64,000 nucleotides of DNA from Acidobacteriota bacterium (GTDB lineage Bacteria; Acidobacteriota; Terriglobia; Terriglobales; Acidobacteriaceae): contig JABCZL010000006.1 in the NCBI GenBank assembly GCA_013289685.1, positions 1-64,000 of the forward strand, given 5' to 3'. The translations under genes were made by a program, and so were the position numbers. Below, in pieces: positions 1 through 9,981 of the stretch. Under the pieces are notes generated by a model. The model was not told the origin of the DNA, ran no database searches, and saw only the letters and a program-made list of their open reading frames with translations. Within the stretch, counting starts at the first letter, position 1; every line of letters starts with the position of its first letter.

Positions 1-641
1 CACATGGCCGACTCAGTAAGCCAATTATTGACACTGCGCCCAGGCTGATTTCTTCGCACAAATTGAGGCGGCGGTTCGGAAGGCTCGACCGAGCGTATGA
101 GCTGATTGGCTATGACTGGAAAAAGGACCTGTCGAAATGTCGAAAGCGCAACGGAAAACATGAGGGTTGCGAATCGCGATGCTAGACAGCCGGATCGTTG
201 ACTGGTCCTTGGGCCAAGATGCTAACGGGCGGTAGGATTTAAGCTTAGATTCGTCCGCCTCCCGTTGACGCCAGTCAGCGAGGACTCCCACCGACCTGCT
301 CGGGATAGAAAGGTGGAAATGATACCTTCTTTTCTTCCGTTGTCAATTCGTCGGACTCGCTCGGTACCATGGTTGGGTACTCCCGCATCCGAGCTTATCT
401 GGTGGCCCCCTCGAAGTGCTAGTGGCGCACGCCGATTTCGAGGACTCGCAGAAATCATAGAGCTCCCCTTCGCTCCACATTCCCCACTCCCCGCTCGACA
501 TTCCACGGGGGGTGTAGGAATTTTCCCGCCCTCTATAGCTATCCCCGTCAAACGCTTGAGGGGGTGGTGTATACGAACGGCAAAATGCTCCCTCCCTCAC
601 TACACCGATTTTGACCCGCGCAACGGAGCACTCTGGGTTTG
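1..641. other. left-edge stretch without a supportable gene
   Basis: I see no convincing gene here. A plus-strand frame is open from the left edge to a stop at about 173 and reads like a basic C-terminal tail, so it could be the end of a gene beginning outside the window, but I recognise no family. From 174 to 641 the open frames on both strands are short, low in protein-like character and mutually overlapping. An imperfect hairpin (CCCC/GGGG arms) lies near 544-564 without a T-run. Confidence 0.4.
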
Positions 642-2278
642 CTATTGCCTCGACACTACGGAAATGTCTGACTGGATGTTTTGGTAGCAGGCAGTAAACC
701 CCGCCCCCTTAGCCGCCGAGGCGCGCTCGACCAGCGGTTTCGCAGCCTGAGCATCAATCTTGAGAACATACGCCCGCAAATATGCCTGAGGGATACATGC
801 TAGCTTTCCGATCCGGGGATCAAGGAATGCGAGAAGTTTCGGTTCAACGGCGCGAGTAGCATAGCGCTGGATCCAGGGCGGGCCTCATCTGGAGCCTTCT
901 GGTACCAACGCTGAAGAGCAGCACCGCTAGCTTCGTCTGACCACATTTCGTTTAGGTCTCGTCCCGCGATTCTTCTAAGCACTGGCAACATCTCCTGATG
1001 GTCAAGTGCAGACCATCGGAATCGCAGTAGCTCCGCTTGCTTTTGATAGGAAAGACTGTCGAAGGTTTCGACTAGCTGGCGCGTCGTTGCTTGCTTCAGG
1101 TCGACGGGTAAAGGAGACGCATGGATAGCGGCATCTTCCACGATGCTACCAGCGCTGACGGCCAGCGCCGCGCCTTGCTTCTGTTTTAACGCAGAGATCA
1201 AATCCTTTCGAAATCCGGCTTCCACCTGTTCGCGTTGGGTGGGCACGTTCTCACTCGCGTTTTCCGGTAAAGCGAGGACCGACACCGTACTCAGAAAGCG
1301 CCCGGTCACGGGGAAATCTGGCTTAACCAAAAGCCGTTTCATTTCCTCGAATCCCGCGCTCCGGGCGGGTGATCCGAGCAATCCTGCCTCGAACTCCCAG
1401 TCCGAGTTACCGCCGTCTATCCGGCCTGCCATGTCGCGAGCCGCATCGGCTGTGCCTAAGTAACGCATGTCTTGATCGCCTGGGTTCGTGGATCGGTTGG
1501 ATTGGAACTCGGAACTGCAGGTGGCCCTGAAGATCTGAGGACTTGGAGCGTCGTCTGGAGCGTGGACTCCTGCCACTCCTTCGTCGCGGGCACGATCGAC
1601 AAGGTGAGTGAGTTCGAGGTGACTCCGAGGTCGCCGTAACTGCTAGAACCGACTTCGGAAGTACGCCCGGAAATGACGGTGACCCGATATTGGCCGGGAG
1701 TCTTAAAGCGTATCCACTCGTTCAGTTCGACATGGATTGTTGTTGGAGCGGTGCTCAGTCGACGGAAGCCCCTAAGGCCGCCAGCGATGAATCCGTTATA
1801 CGAGCGAAAGTAAAGCTGAACCACAGAATCGTAGGTTGGCAATCGCTGTCCAAATGGGAGCGCTTCATCTTCTACTGCCGAAACGGGTTTCCACATCGGC
1901 ACCGCACAACTCGTGGGAGGAACCTCATTCTTGCAGTCCATAAACTCATTCAATATCGCGTCGAGTTCATGGGGTTCTCGGGTCACCTGAAACGTTTGGA
2001 CGGACACATTCCGGGTCACCCATTTAGGTAATTTTTCGTCGCAAGGGAGCGAGAACTCTACACGAATAACTTTCGACGGACCTTTTGTTGGGGAGCCTTC
2101 AATGCGAATGATCATTTCCCAAAGTGCATTTGCGCTAGCACACATTTTGACATTGGAGTATGCGACGATTCGCCCTCGGAACGTCTCAGCCTTAGGCGCC
2201 GGGGGTTTGGAAGACCTAAACGCGGTTGCGGAAACAGCCCCCACCAACCAAGAAGACCTTAGTCAATGATCGCGTCAC
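642..2278 (-). pseudogene. secreted hypothetical protein broken by three apparent 1-nt frameshifts
   Basis: Two overlapping frames (2247-1456 and 1576-800) read as consecutive parts of one protein of about 545 residues, not as two genes. A GTG at 2278 opens a signal-peptide-like start (VTRSLTKVFLVGG) that joins the main frame only if one G of the G5 run at 2238-2242 is dropped. Near 1467 the first frame ends ...PRTQAIKT-CVT-stop, while the next resumes with RYLGTADAARDMAGRI; one missing base restores continuity. Near 876-878 a missing C would shift reading into a frame continuing ...ATRAVEPKLLAFLDPRIGKL to a stop at 642. The middle part resembles HEAT/armadillo-like repeats, by inference only. 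The function is unknown. Neighbouring long genes are intact, which favours real decay over general sequencing error, but an assembly error is not excluded. The third frameshift is the least certain. Confidence 0.65.
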
Positions 2279-2430
2279 GGTTGAAATTGTAGGTCGCGTC
2301 CTATTGGGTGTGCAATATCGATTGGCGAAAAATCCCCGTTACACTCGTTGCCTCGGCTCGCCAATTCTCGGCGCCAATCGGCAAGGCGCGTCAGCATCCA
2401 ACCCCCACCTCTAACCAGCTAGGCGATGGC

Positions 2431-4914
2431 TCATTCGTTCCGCAATGCCAGAAGTGGGTTAACCTTTGTGGCTCTTCGGGCCGGCAGATAACACGCCAGC
2501 AATGCGATCATTCCCAGCACTAGTGTCACTGTAGCGAAGGTTTCGGGATCGTAGGTGCTGACGCCGAACAGCAGGCTGCCCACAAAGTGCATTATCCCCA
2601 GACCTGCGACAACCCCAACCAGCACGCCCGCGCCCGCTAACCGAAGCCCCTGGCCAATTACCCAGCGGAGCACCTCGGAAGGGGTGGCACCGAGCGCCAT
2701 CCTAATTCCAATTTCGCGCGTCTGCTGATTTACGGAGTAGGAAAGCACGCCATAAACACCTATTGCCGCGAGAATGAGCGCCAGGCCGCCGAATAAGCTC
2801 AGCATCGCGGCTGCCATGCGAGGCGCCCACAGTCCCTGGTCCAACACCTCTTCTATGGTCTGAACATTCGTAATCGCCAGGTTGTGGTCCAGCGCCTGAA
2901 TCTGGCTGCGCACCGTGGCAATGACCGCACGTGGATCCCCCGAGGTGCGCACCTGCAAGGTCGCGGCCGGAGAGTAATCCTGGGTCAGTGGAAGATAAGC
3001 AAGCGGTTGAGGATCTTCCCCGATCTGGTTGATCACCGTGTTGCCTACGACCCCTACCACCTCAAGCAACTTGGGGTCGCCGAAGAAGTGGAAGCGCTTG
3101 CCAATCGGATCCTGATCCCGCCAGAAATGACGAGCCATGGCTTCGCTGATCACAGCCACGGGCGGGGTCTGATTCTTGTCGAGATCGGTGAAGGTTCGCC
3201 CCCGCTTGAGGGGAATGCGCAAAGTGTCGAAAAACCCCGGAGAAACGTCGTCAAGTTGCGTCATGGTGCCCCTATAGCCGGATGTCTCGTCCTTTCCTTC
3301 AGGAAATACGGTGCGCCCAAGGCCGCCGCCTAGCGGGAGGTTTGAGGCAACCGCCGCTGCCTCCACGAAGGGAGAGGATGTCACGCGCTGAATGGCGTCA
3401 CGATAAAACTGCTGCCCGTGTGCTTCATCGTAATGAAGCGCCCCAAGGTCAATCGCCATGACGAAAAGTCGTTGCGATTCAAAGCCGAGATCTGTTCTCT
3501 GTGCATTCTGCATGCTTCGAATGAACAGTCCTGCACCGACGAGTGTGATGAGGGCAAGCGCGACCTCGGAAACGATCAGGATGCCGCGTAACGGACCGCG
3601 AGTCCAGGTAGCGCTTCCGCCCCGGCCACCGGCGTTGAGCGCCTCGGATACCTCGGCCCTGGAAGCCTTGAGGGCCGGGGCCAGGCCAAAGATGATTCCG
3701 GTCAGCAGCGCAAGGCCGAGGGTAAACAGCAGTACGTGAGAATCGAGCGCAAGGTCGAGATCATTATTCTCTATGAAGGGTGGACGAAAAGCCCAGAGCA
3801 AGCGGCGGCCGGCGAACGCAAGTATAAGTCCGACTGCGCCGCCGGACAGAGATAACACCAGACTCTCGGTCAAAAGCTGGCGAACTAGGCGTACACGGTT
3901 AGCACCTACAGCGATGCGGATGCTCATTTCACGTTCCCGGCGGGCTCCCTTGGCCAGCAGGAGATTGGCGAGATTGACGCAAGCGATCAAGAGAATGAGT
4001 CCGACGACACCCATCATGAGAGCCCCGGCCACGACAAATTGGTCGTGTTGATTGATGCCCACGGCGGCGTCAGCTAGTGCGGAAACCGCGACGCTGCGTC
4101 CAGCATTGTCTCTTGGGTAATCATGCTCGAGCCGTGAGGCGATCGTCCTCAGGGAGGCTTCAGCCTCTGCCCCGCTAACTCTCGGTTTTAATCTCGCCAC
4201 TGTAAATGTGTTTAGAAATCGCCTGTCTCTGAAATTATCTTTCACAAATCCTGCGAGGACCTGACCATACATGCTGACCGGAATCCAGACTTCGTCGGCG
4301 GGACCGATTGTGAATGTTCCCTTGAAGCCTTTCGGGGCCACTCCAATGACGGTGAATAGCGTCGCGTTGAACGTCACTGTCCTGCCAATCAGGTTTCGGT
4401 CCGAACCGAACTTGTTGGCCCAAAGACTATAGCTAAGGACGGCCGCATTGTTGCCGCCTGGTTTGGTGTCTTCATCAGGAAGGAAGAAACGTCCGACGGC
4501 TGGTGTCAGGCCGAGGACCTGGAAATAGTTTGCGTTCACCAATTGGCCGGCGACCTGTTTGGGTTCCGCTTCTCCGCTCCAGGTCAGTAGAGTGCCCGAG
4601 ATACACGAGAGCCCGGCGAGCACCTGGTTCTGTCGCCTGTAATCATCGCAATTGGCATAGGACATGCCCAGCTTGGTGGCGCCGGCCTGCGTGACCTGAG
4701 TCTTGCTGTCAACGGTATCGAGTTGCACCAGGCGAGAGATTTCAGCGACTGGCAGCGGATGGAGAAGGACGGCGTTGACGACCGTAAAAATCGTGGTATT
4801 TGCCCCGATGCCCAGTGCCAACGAAAGAATGCAAATCACCGTGAAGCTGGGACTCTTGCGCATCGAGCGCAAGCCGAAGCGAATGTCCTGACCTATGCGC
4901 TCAAGATTCATCAT
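2431..4914 (-). CDS. ADOP-type MacB/FtsX-like permease
   Basis: This 827-aa integral membrane protein has the layout of the acidobacterial duplicated orphan permeases. It has a short N-terminal leader ([20 protein letters not shown]), a first transmembrane helix near residues 20-45, a large periplasmic MacB-core domain, three helices near 290-430, then a second periplasmic domain and three helices at the C-terminus ending [10 protein letters not shown]. The motif [20 protein letters not shown] and its second copy [19 protein letters not shown] mark the two FtsX domains. Such proteins are thought to act with a separate ABC ATPase in efflux or mechanotransmission across the envelope, but no ATPase gene is adjacent. 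A purine-rich GCAGGGG precedes the ATG. The family call is firm; the substrate is unknown. Confidence 0.93.
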   Translation of the reverse strand: MMNLERIGQDIRFGLRSMRKSPSFTVICILSLALGIGANTTIFTVVNAVLLHPLPVAEISRLVQLDTVDSKTQVTQAGATKLGMSYANCDDYRRQNQVLAGLSCISGTLLTWSGEAEPKQVAGQLVNANYFQVLGLTPAVGRFFLPDEDTKPGGNNAAVLSYSLWANKFGSDRNLIGRTVTFNATLFTVIGVAPKGFKGTFTIGPADEVWIPVSMYGQVLAGFVKDNFRDRRFLNTFTVARLKPRVSGAEAEASLRTIASRLEHDYPRDNAGRSVAVSALADAAVGINQHDQFVVAGALMMGVVGLILLIACVNLANLLLAKGARREREMSIRIAVGANRVRLVRQLLTESLVLSLSGGAVGLILAFAGRRLLWAFRPPFIENNDLDLALDSHVLLFTLGLALLTGIIFGLAPALKASRAEVSEALNAGGRGGSATWTRGPLRGILIVSEVALALITLVGAGLFIRSMQNAQRTDLGFESQRLFVMAIDLGALHYDEAHGQQFYRDAIQRVTSSPFVEAAAVASNLPLGGGLGRTVFPEGKDETSGYRGTMTQLDDVSPGFFDTLRIPLKRGRTFTDLDKNQTPPVAVISEAMARHFWRDQDPIGKRFHFFGDPKLLEVVGVVGNTVINQIGEDPQPLAYLPLTQDYSPAATLQVRTSGDPRAVIATVRSQIQALDHNLAITNVQTIEEVLDQGLWAPRMAAAMLSLFGGLALILAAIGVYGVLSYSVNQQTREIGIRMALGATPSEVLRWVIGQGLRLAGAGVLVGVVAGLGIMHFVGSLLFGVSTYDPETFATVTLVLGMIALLACYLPARRATKVNPLLALRNE

Positions 4915-5305
4915 GGCACCCCTGCAGAATTGTAGGCTTGCTAGTGAGACGCGGTCGCGTTTTTTTGAGAAGCAGGGCTTTAACGTGCGATGCAGCTCAT
5001 TTGAGGGGTTTTGAGTGTTATGGCGCGTGGCTGTTGAAAAACTCCATTTTCATCAAAACAGAAATGGGATAGCCGCTCAAGGATGTCACGGGAGGATGGA
5101 ATTGCCATCTCAGCAAGACAACTCGGAGAAGCGCGAGTCCCCCCAGTGCATTCCGACCATTGCACGGTTGGCGGCCGGCGCAACCCAACCGGCGGGCTGG
5201 GCGTGCTCTTTTCGGCAAAGTTCATTTGAACGATATACCGAGGGGCCGCCCAGTTGCTATATCTGTTCTTGACTTCTGGGAATCACTACATACATACTGG
5301 TCGGT
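4915..5305. other. divergent intergenic region between permease and TetR gene
   Basis: This stretch holds the upstream regions of the permease (minus) and the TetR gene (plus). No reading frame in it looks real. Text near 5020-5075, on both strands, resembles the ends of common transposase-bearing elements in tone but has no transposase and no paired inverted repeat, so I do not call an element. The only clear signals are the promoter and palindrome at its right end, listed separately. Confidence 0.4.
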
Positions 5306-5309
5306 ATGT
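5269..5309 (+). promoter_or_regulatory. promoter and TetR-type operator overlapping the tetR start
   Basis: TTGACT at 5269-5274 could be a -35 box with TACATA at 5291-5296 as -10 (16-nt spacing). An 18-bp inverted repeat, ACATACTGGTCGGTATGT (6-bp arms ACATAC/GTATGT, 5292-5309), covers the -10 and the ATG at 5306. Palindromes with arms like this are typical of TetR-family autoregulation. If this promoter is used, the mRNA would have almost no leader. The arms are seen directly; the binding protein is inferred from position. Confidence 0.6.
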
Positions 5310-5950
5310 TGCTGCGGAAGCATTCGAAACCGAGTGCGAAGAGGCAGCGCAATCCCAAGCACACGCGGGAATGCCTGCTGCAGGCGGCATTCCAGGAGGT
5401 TTACAAATCGGGTTTCCAGAGTGCCGGCCTGGATACAATTCTGGCAGCAACCGGGGTCACCAAGGGCGCGCTGTATTACCACTTCGATGGCAAGGAAGCA
5501 CTGGGACACGCCATTGTCGACGAGGTCATCGCAGTAATGACCCGCGACAAGTGGTTGCTTCCTCTGCTTGGTGGCGGGGACCCGATCGAGACTCTGATCA
5601 ACATTGTTCGGGCGACATCGCTCAGGCCCGAAGCGGTACGAGGTGGCTGTCCCTTGAACAACCTGGCTCAGGAGATGTCTCCGTTGGACGAAAAGTTCCG
5701 CAAGCGCCTGGCGAGAGTATTCCAGGTCTGGCAGGAAGGCATTGCGACGGCCTTGCGGAGGGGGCAGACGCAAGGAACGGTCCGCCGGGACCTAGACCCT
5801 GACGAGACTTCCAGCTTTCTGATCGCGGTGTATGAGGGCTACATCTCGTTGGCAAAGAATGCTCAAGATGTGAACGTACTGAAAGCAGGAATCAGAAATA
5901 TCGTGGGCTGGCTGAGATCTCTTCGAGTGCCGGGCAGCAGCACGGACTGA
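5306..5950 (+). CDS. TetR/AcrR family transcriptional regulator
   Basis: A 214-aa protein with an N-terminal TetR helix-turn-helix at about residues 18-62 (KHTRECLLQAAFQEVYKSGF, then ILAATGVTKGALYYHFDGKE), followed by a helical ligand-binding domain carrying the GGCPLNNLAQEMS motif seen in one TetR subgroup. The ATG at 5306 lies inside the palindromic operator and has no Shine-Dalgarno sequence, so translation may be leaderless or start at the next codon (TTG 5309). It probably represses itself and may also act on the divergent permease or the secreted protein downstream (6104). The ligand is unknown. Confidence 0.9.
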   Translation: MLLRKHSKPSAKRQRNPKHTRECLLQAAFQEVYKSGFQSAGLDTILAATGVTKGALYYHFDGKEALGHAIVDEVIAVMTRDKWLLPLLGGGDPIETLINIVRATSLRPEAVRGGCPLNNLAQEMSPLDEKFRKRLARVFQVWQEGIATALRRGQTQGTVRRDLDPDETSSFLIAVYEGYISLAKNAQDVNVLKAGIRNIVGWLRSLRVPGSSTD

Positions 5951-6103
5951 GGGCGTGCGTTGCGGCTCCAGGAAGATTTTGCTGGTGATGATGCACCGAC
6001 CGGCTCGTACGCTTTGAAAGCTCGCATCAAGCGATGCGGCTGGAGACCAACTCGACCCCGTCCAGTTACAACGGCCTTGATAGTCAACCCGGAGGAGGAA
6101 CTG

Positions 6104-6814
6104 ATGAACCACAAAGTCGCGATAGTTGCTTCCCTGAGCTTTTCATTCGTTCTCTTGCTGAGCGGAATGGAAGCGTGGGCACAGGACACTAAAACACCCT
6201 ATCCGAGCATGGCCCCGATCGATCAGTACCTTATGGCCGACCGCAACGCCGAAATCACCTTGGCCCGAAGCGCGGCGCCGGAGGCCATATCCCACGAGGC
6301 AAGAATTCTGGTCCTCGGGCGGCGTGGTTACGAAACTGCCGTTGAAGGCAAGAATGGATTTGTATGTGTAGTGGAGCGTGGATGGATGTCGCCCGCCGAC
6401 GCTCCGGAGTTCTGGAATCCCAAAATTCGCGGTCCGGTCTGCTTCAATCCTCCGGCCGCGCGATCCGTCTTACCGGTTACTTACAAGAGGACAGAAATGG
6501 TATTAGCCGGGAGAACGAAAGCTGAAATCATCGAGGGCAACAAAGTGGCATTCGAAAAAGGTGAACTTCCCCAGCTCGAAGCGGGCGGTATGAGTTACAT
6601 GATGTCGAAGGATGCCTACCTCACCGATCACGATGATCATAACTTGGCGCACCTGATGTTTTATACCCCTGCTCTGGATGGTGCAGTTTGGGGTGCGGAT
6701 CTGCCGAAATCCCCTGTGATGCTGAATCCACAGTTTAAAGGCGTGCAACCAATCGATGTATTTGTTGTCTCAGTGAGCAAGTGGTCAGACGGAACGGTCG
6801 CCCCGGTTATGTAG
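6104..6814 (+). CDS. secreted hypothetical protein
   Basis: A 236-aa protein starting at ATG 6104, chosen because an excellent Shine-Dalgarno sequence (GGAGGAGG, 6091-6098) precedes it. A longer in-frame extension to 5960 has no such site. Residues 1-25 form a Sec signal peptide (MNHKVAIVASLSFSFVLLL ending in AWAQ). The mature part has no transmembrane segment. It contains a GRRGYETAVEGKNGFVCVVERGW-like stretch with two cysteines (also PVCFNPP), possibly a disulfide, and a His/Asp-rich patch (DHDDHNLAH). I do not recognise a named family and assign no function. It follows the TetR gene by about 150 nt on the same strand and could be its target. Confidence 0.75.
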   Translation: MNHKVAIVASLSFSFVLLLSGMEAWAQDTKTPYPSMAPIDQYLMADRNAEITLARSAAPEAISHEARILVLGRRGYETAVEGKNGFVCVVERGWMSPADAPEFWNPKIRGPVCFNPPAARSVLPVTYKRTEMVLAGRTKAEIIEGNKVAFEKGELPQLEAGGMSYMMSKDAYLTDHDDHNLAHLMFYTPALDGAVWGADLPKSPVMLNPQFKGVQPIDVFVVSVSKWSDGTVAPVM

Positions 6815-6928
6815 GAAATCCCCGTGAGAGGGAGTGCGACATCCGTGACCATGCAATTCTGTACTCGTTGGTTCTGAGCGGCGACAGGCGTCATATTTGG
6901 CTGAATGATCGAGACGAGGACAACCAAT

Positions 6929-7708
6929 ATGCGCGCGCTGATCATTGCTGATGAACCCCTTGCCCGTACAGCCATAGCGAATGTGCTGGCCAAAAGACGC
7001 GATGTCGAGAACTTCGAGTCGGCAGGAGATGCGATCGACGCGGTGACCAAGCTGTCAAGCGCCTGCTACGACGTCCTGATTCTCGACCTTTGCATGCCAG
7101 AGGTCTCGGGCCTTGGACTTCTGGACCGCATGAAAGCCGCTGGCCAAGCGGTCCCGCCTGTCGTGTTCGTGACAGCTCACGAGGAACATGCCATCGCTGC
7201 TTTCGAGCAACATGCGGTGGACTACGTTCTCAAACCCTTTGCCAACGAACGACTGAACGAAGCCCTGGATGCCGCATCTCGCCGAACCGACGGAGACCGC
7301 ATGGCCCGGCCAGTTGATGCACTTCCACAGCTGCAGCAGCGTTCAAGGCAGCAACCCTGTCAAATCGCGATCAAAGCGAACGGCCGCATTTTTTTCATCG
7401 ATCCTGCACAGGTGGTTGCGGTGCAGGCTCAGGGCAACTACGTCCTGCTGAAACGCGAGACGGGTTCTTATTTACTGCGAGGATCCATATCGGTCATGGC
7501 GGAAAAACTGAAGCCCTATGGCTTCGTCCGTATCCATCGCTCGGTGCTCGTGAACCGTCTAAAGGTGGACGAGATCAAGCCTTGGACCACAGGCGAGTAC
7601 GGCCTTCGTCTTAAGGACGGAAAGGAATACACCGTAACCCGCACCTATAAGAAGAATCTGAAGGAACTGGCCACTTCCTGGATTGGCACAGACGCATTCA
7701 CTGAATGA
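6929..7708 (+). CDS. LytTR-family response regulator
   Basis: This 259-aa two-domain regulator has a CheY-like receiver (about residues 1-115) with the phospho-acceptor Asp53 in LILDLCMPEVSG, the switch region VTAHEEHA and the LKPF lysine, then a LytTR DNA-binding domain (about 140-250) with FFIDPAQVVAVQAQGNYV and YGFVRIHRSVLVN. ATG 6929 is chosen over 6905 because GAGGA lies 8-9 nt upstream. The acidic pocket reads ADE where most receivers have DDE, so one Mg-binding aspartate is missing, which may weaken phosphorylation. No histidine kinase is adjacent (orphan regulator). Targets are unknown. Confidence 0.92.
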   Translation: MRALIIADEPLARTAIANVLAKRRDVENFESAGDAIDAVTKLSSACYDVLILDLCMPEVSGLGLLDRMKAAGQAVPPVVFVTAHEEHAIAAFEQHAVDYVLKPFANERLNEALDAASRRTDGDRMARPVDALPQLQQRSRQQPCQIAIKANGRIFFIDPAQVVAVQAQGNYVLLKRETGSYLLRGSISVMAEKLKPYGFVRIHRSVLVNRLKVDEIKPWTTGEYGLRLKDGKEYTVTRTYKKNLKELATSWIGTDAFTE

Positions 7709-7937
7709 CCAGGAGTGGTGGTATTCGAGCCTCATCTGCATTTTCTTCGACGATAGAGAAGAGATGACATCGCGAAGCCCTTGGCACAGAAGGCGGGAGC
7801 CCAGTAAGTCCGCGCGGGCCGACGCCAACCGCAGCGGGAGCGGTTGCACCAATGTCTCGCCCTCACAATGCGAACTCAAGAGCGATAACTGTCGAAATAA
7901 CTTTCAATAGATCAATTTGGCGAAACTCGCGTATCAA

Positions 7938-8438
7938 TCATTGAGGGCGTCCATCCACGCTCGCCGGGCTCTCGGGCTGAGATGCAGCGCACATCTTACA
8001 AAGTAATTCCAGCACGGGGCGCTGGCTCTTCAACATTCGCGGCTCAAGTTCCGCGATCGTCATCCAGCGCGGTGATCCCTCCCAGGAATTCTTCAGTTCT
8101 CCCGTAGCTTGCACCGCGAAAACGGAAGTGTCGCAGGGGACATCCGCCGTGCTGTGATAGCGCATGCGCAGTTCCTGGCCAGTGACGCGCAGTCCGGTTT
8201 CTTCCAGGACCTCGCGGCGCAGCGTCTCTTCTTCTGCTTCCTGCCAGCTTGCGAGTCCTCCGGGCAAAGAGAGTCCGCGTCCGTCGTTCCTTTGAATGAC
8301 CAGGAATTGCTGGTTGCGTCGGATGATGGCGATGGATGCGCGCAGAGTTCCGAACACCGGAAACCGGCGATAGAGAGCCAGGCAGGTACGCGCCACGATC
8401 CAGAACAGGCGGCGACGCAGGTTTTCAAGGGTTGGCAA
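7938..8438 (-). CDS. Nudix hydrolase
   Basis: A 166-aa protein with a complete Nudix box at residues 61-83 (G-x5-E-x7-REV-x-EE-x-GL, the REVLEETGL half being exact), which binds Mg and cleaves a nucleoside diphosphate linked to another moiety. The N-terminus has a basic, partly hydrophobic helix (RRRLFWIVARTCLALYRRF) that may associate with the membrane. The substrate cannot be told from the sequence. It lies on the same strand as the pilin upstream (gap about 85 nt) but shares no evident pathway with it. Confidence 0.9.
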   Translation of the reverse strand: MPTLENLRRRLFWIVARTCLALYRRFPVFGTLRASIAIIRRNQQFLVIQRNDGRGLSLPGGLASWQEAEEETLRREVLEETGLRVTGQELRMRYHSTADVPCDTSVFAVQATGELKNSWEGSPRWMTIAELEPRMLKSQRPVLELLCKMCAASQPESPASVDGRPQ

Positions 8439-8523
8439 CGAGAAAGTCTAGCATGCGACGCTTCCGCATCCCGAGTGATCCAAATCTCTACCCGCGCATC
8501 ATCCGTTCGGCTACCCGGGCCAT

Positions 8524-8688
8524 CTACTGGATGGAACTCGCGACCGAAGAAAAAACGTTATTGGCATTCGATCCGACGAGACGGACCGTGCCCACCACGA
8601 TCACGAGGATCACCGCAAGCATCACGGCGTATTCTGCAATATCTTGTCCGGATTCCTCTCTCCAGAGCCTGCAAATTGTTGCCGTCAT
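8524..8688 (-). CDS. Flp-type pilin subunit (small ORF)
   Basis: A 54-aa ORF, easy to miss because of its size. The ATG at 8688 follows a purine-rich AGGGGGTGAAGG. Residues 11-22 read EESGQDIAEYAV, the hallmark Flp/Fap pilin segment with the Glu and Tyr of the processing and assembly region. It is followed by a hydrophobic helix (MLAVILVIVVGTVRLVG) and the short polar tail NANNVFSSVASSIQ. Flp pilins are cleaved by a TadV/CpaA-like peptidase and assembled by the Tad system for adhesion or tight attachment. No tad genes lie in this window, so this is an orphan pilin whose machinery must be elsewhere. Confidence 0.85.
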   Translation of the reverse strand: MTATICRLWREESGQDIAEYAVMLAVILVIVVGTVRLVGSNANNVFSSVASSIQ

Positions 8689-8996
8689 CCTTCACCCCCT
8701 GAAACGCTAGAGTTTCTTTCAATAGATTGCACCACGAAGTTGATAGAGCAGGTAGTTACTTCGGTTACCTGTTGCGTAATCGCAATTTCATTCTTTGACT
8801 CTAGTCCCATGTCATTAGTTGGGAATGTCGCTGGGAGTGAGTTGTCTCAACCGGGCCTGCTACCATTGCTGCATGTTCAATTCTCGGCAAGTCCAGGGGC
8901 CGCCGGAGGGTCACTACCTGGGAGTCCGGCGGCAGAAATAGCCTTCCAAAGCGGGAGTTGCGGGCAACTAGAAATTTCGAGGAAACACGATTCTTC
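8689..8996. other. divergent intergenic region
   Basis: It separates the pilin (minus) from the dehydrogenase (plus). An inverted repeat CAGGTA/TACCTG (8749-8754 and 8766-8771) lies in the shared upstream region and could be an operator or weak hairpin. Nothing else is recognisable. Confidence 0.35.
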
Positions 8997-9959
8997 ATGG
9001 CGAACGATATGGTACATACGCAAATTCGGAACGTAGCGATCGTTGGGACAGGCTTGATCGGCGCGAGCTGGGCGGCGCAGTATCTGGCAAGCGGTTTGGA
9101 CGTCATCGCGACGGATCCGGCGACGGACGCGGAGGCCAACTTACGCAAGGGCGTCGACGAGGCTTGGGAGTTGCTCACGGTCATTGGTCTGGCTTCGGGT
9201 GCAAGCCGCGACCGGCTGACTTTTACTGCCGATATGAAAGAGGCTGTGTCGAAGGCCGACTTTGTGCAGGAGAGCGTCCCGGAGCGGCCCCTGTTGAAGG
9301 CCAAAGTGTTCGCCCAGATGGACGAAGCCGCTCCTCCGGACACGATCCTCGCTTCGAGCGCATCCGGCATCACCATGGATATCATTCAGTCGAGCTGTAA
9401 GCAGCATCCCGAGCGCTGTGTGATCGGCCATCCTTTTAATCCGCCCCACGTCATTCCCCTGGTTGAAGTAGCGGGCGGGGCGAAGACGTCAGAAGGGGTG
9501 ATCGAACGAGCCATGGCGTTCTACGCGTCTATCGGCAAGAAGCCGATCCGGCTGCGTAAAGCGGTCCCGGGCCATGTTGGGAACCGGCTACAAGCAGCGC
9601 TCTACCGGGAGGTTCTCTATCTCATTCAGCAAGGCGTCGTCAGTGTGGAGGATGCAGACATCGCCGTGTGCTACGGGCCGGGGCTTCGGTGGGGTGTGAT
9701 GGGCCCGAGCCTACAGTGGCATTTAGGCGGTGGGCCCGGCGGAATTCAACACTTCGTAAAAACCTTCATGGATGGCTTCGTTGGCCAAATGAAGAAACTC
9801 GAAATGCCCGAGGTCACGCCCGCACTGATGCAGACGGTGATCGATGGCGTTCTGAAGGAAGCAAACGGCCAATCGGTCGAGCAGCTTGCTCAGGCGGAGA
9901 ACAAGCTGGTGTTGGAGCTTCTCGCGCTACGCGCAAAGGCAGGCAGAACACTTCCCTAA
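8997..9959 (+). CDS. 3-hydroxyacyl-CoA dehydrogenase family NAD-dependent dehydrogenase
   Basis: A 320-aa protein with an N-terminal Rossmann fold (VAIVGTGLIGASWAAQYLASG, about residues 15-35), the family core GHPFNPPHVIPLVEV with the catalytic His, and the C-terminal dimerisation domain (GHVGNRLQAALYREVLYL, YGPGLRWGVMGP). It oxidises a 3-hydroxy group with NAD. The single-domain length and the LRWGVMGP motif place it with the carnitine, gulonate (lambda-crystallin) and hydroxybutyryl-CoA dehydrogenases, and the substrate cannot be narrowed further. ATG 8997 is preferred over an upstream TTG (8958); ATG 9009 is also possible. It converges on the cytochrome gene with a 22-nt gap. Confidence 0.88.
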   Translation: MANDMVHTQIRNVAIVGTGLIGASWAAQYLASGLDVIATDPATDAEANLRKGVDEAWELLTVIGLASGASRDRLTFTADMKEAVSKADFVQESVPERPLLKAKVFAQMDEAAPPDTILASSASGITMDIIQSSCKQHPERCVIGHPFNPPHVIPLVEVAGGAKTSEGVIERAMAFYASIGKKPIRLRKAVPGHVGNRLQAALYREVLYLIQQGVVSVEDADIAVCYGPGLRWGVMGPSLQWHLGGGPGGIQHFVKTFMDGFVGQMKKLEMPEVTPALMQTVIDGVLKEANGQSVEQLAQAENKLVLELLALRAKAGRTLP

Positions 9960-9981
9960 AATATATAGTTTTGGAGCGCCT

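Noticed and set aside
265..687. 140-aa plus-strand frame in the left region
   Set aside because: No ribosome site and low protein-like character, and its right end overlaps the tail of the broken minus-strand gene.
5020..5075. Text resembling the end of an insertion sequence
   Set aside because: No transposase, target duplication or matching second inverted repeat could be found in the window.
8336..8710. 124-aa plus-strand frame opposite the Nudix and pilin genes
   Set aside because: It is antisense to two well-supported genes and has no family features.
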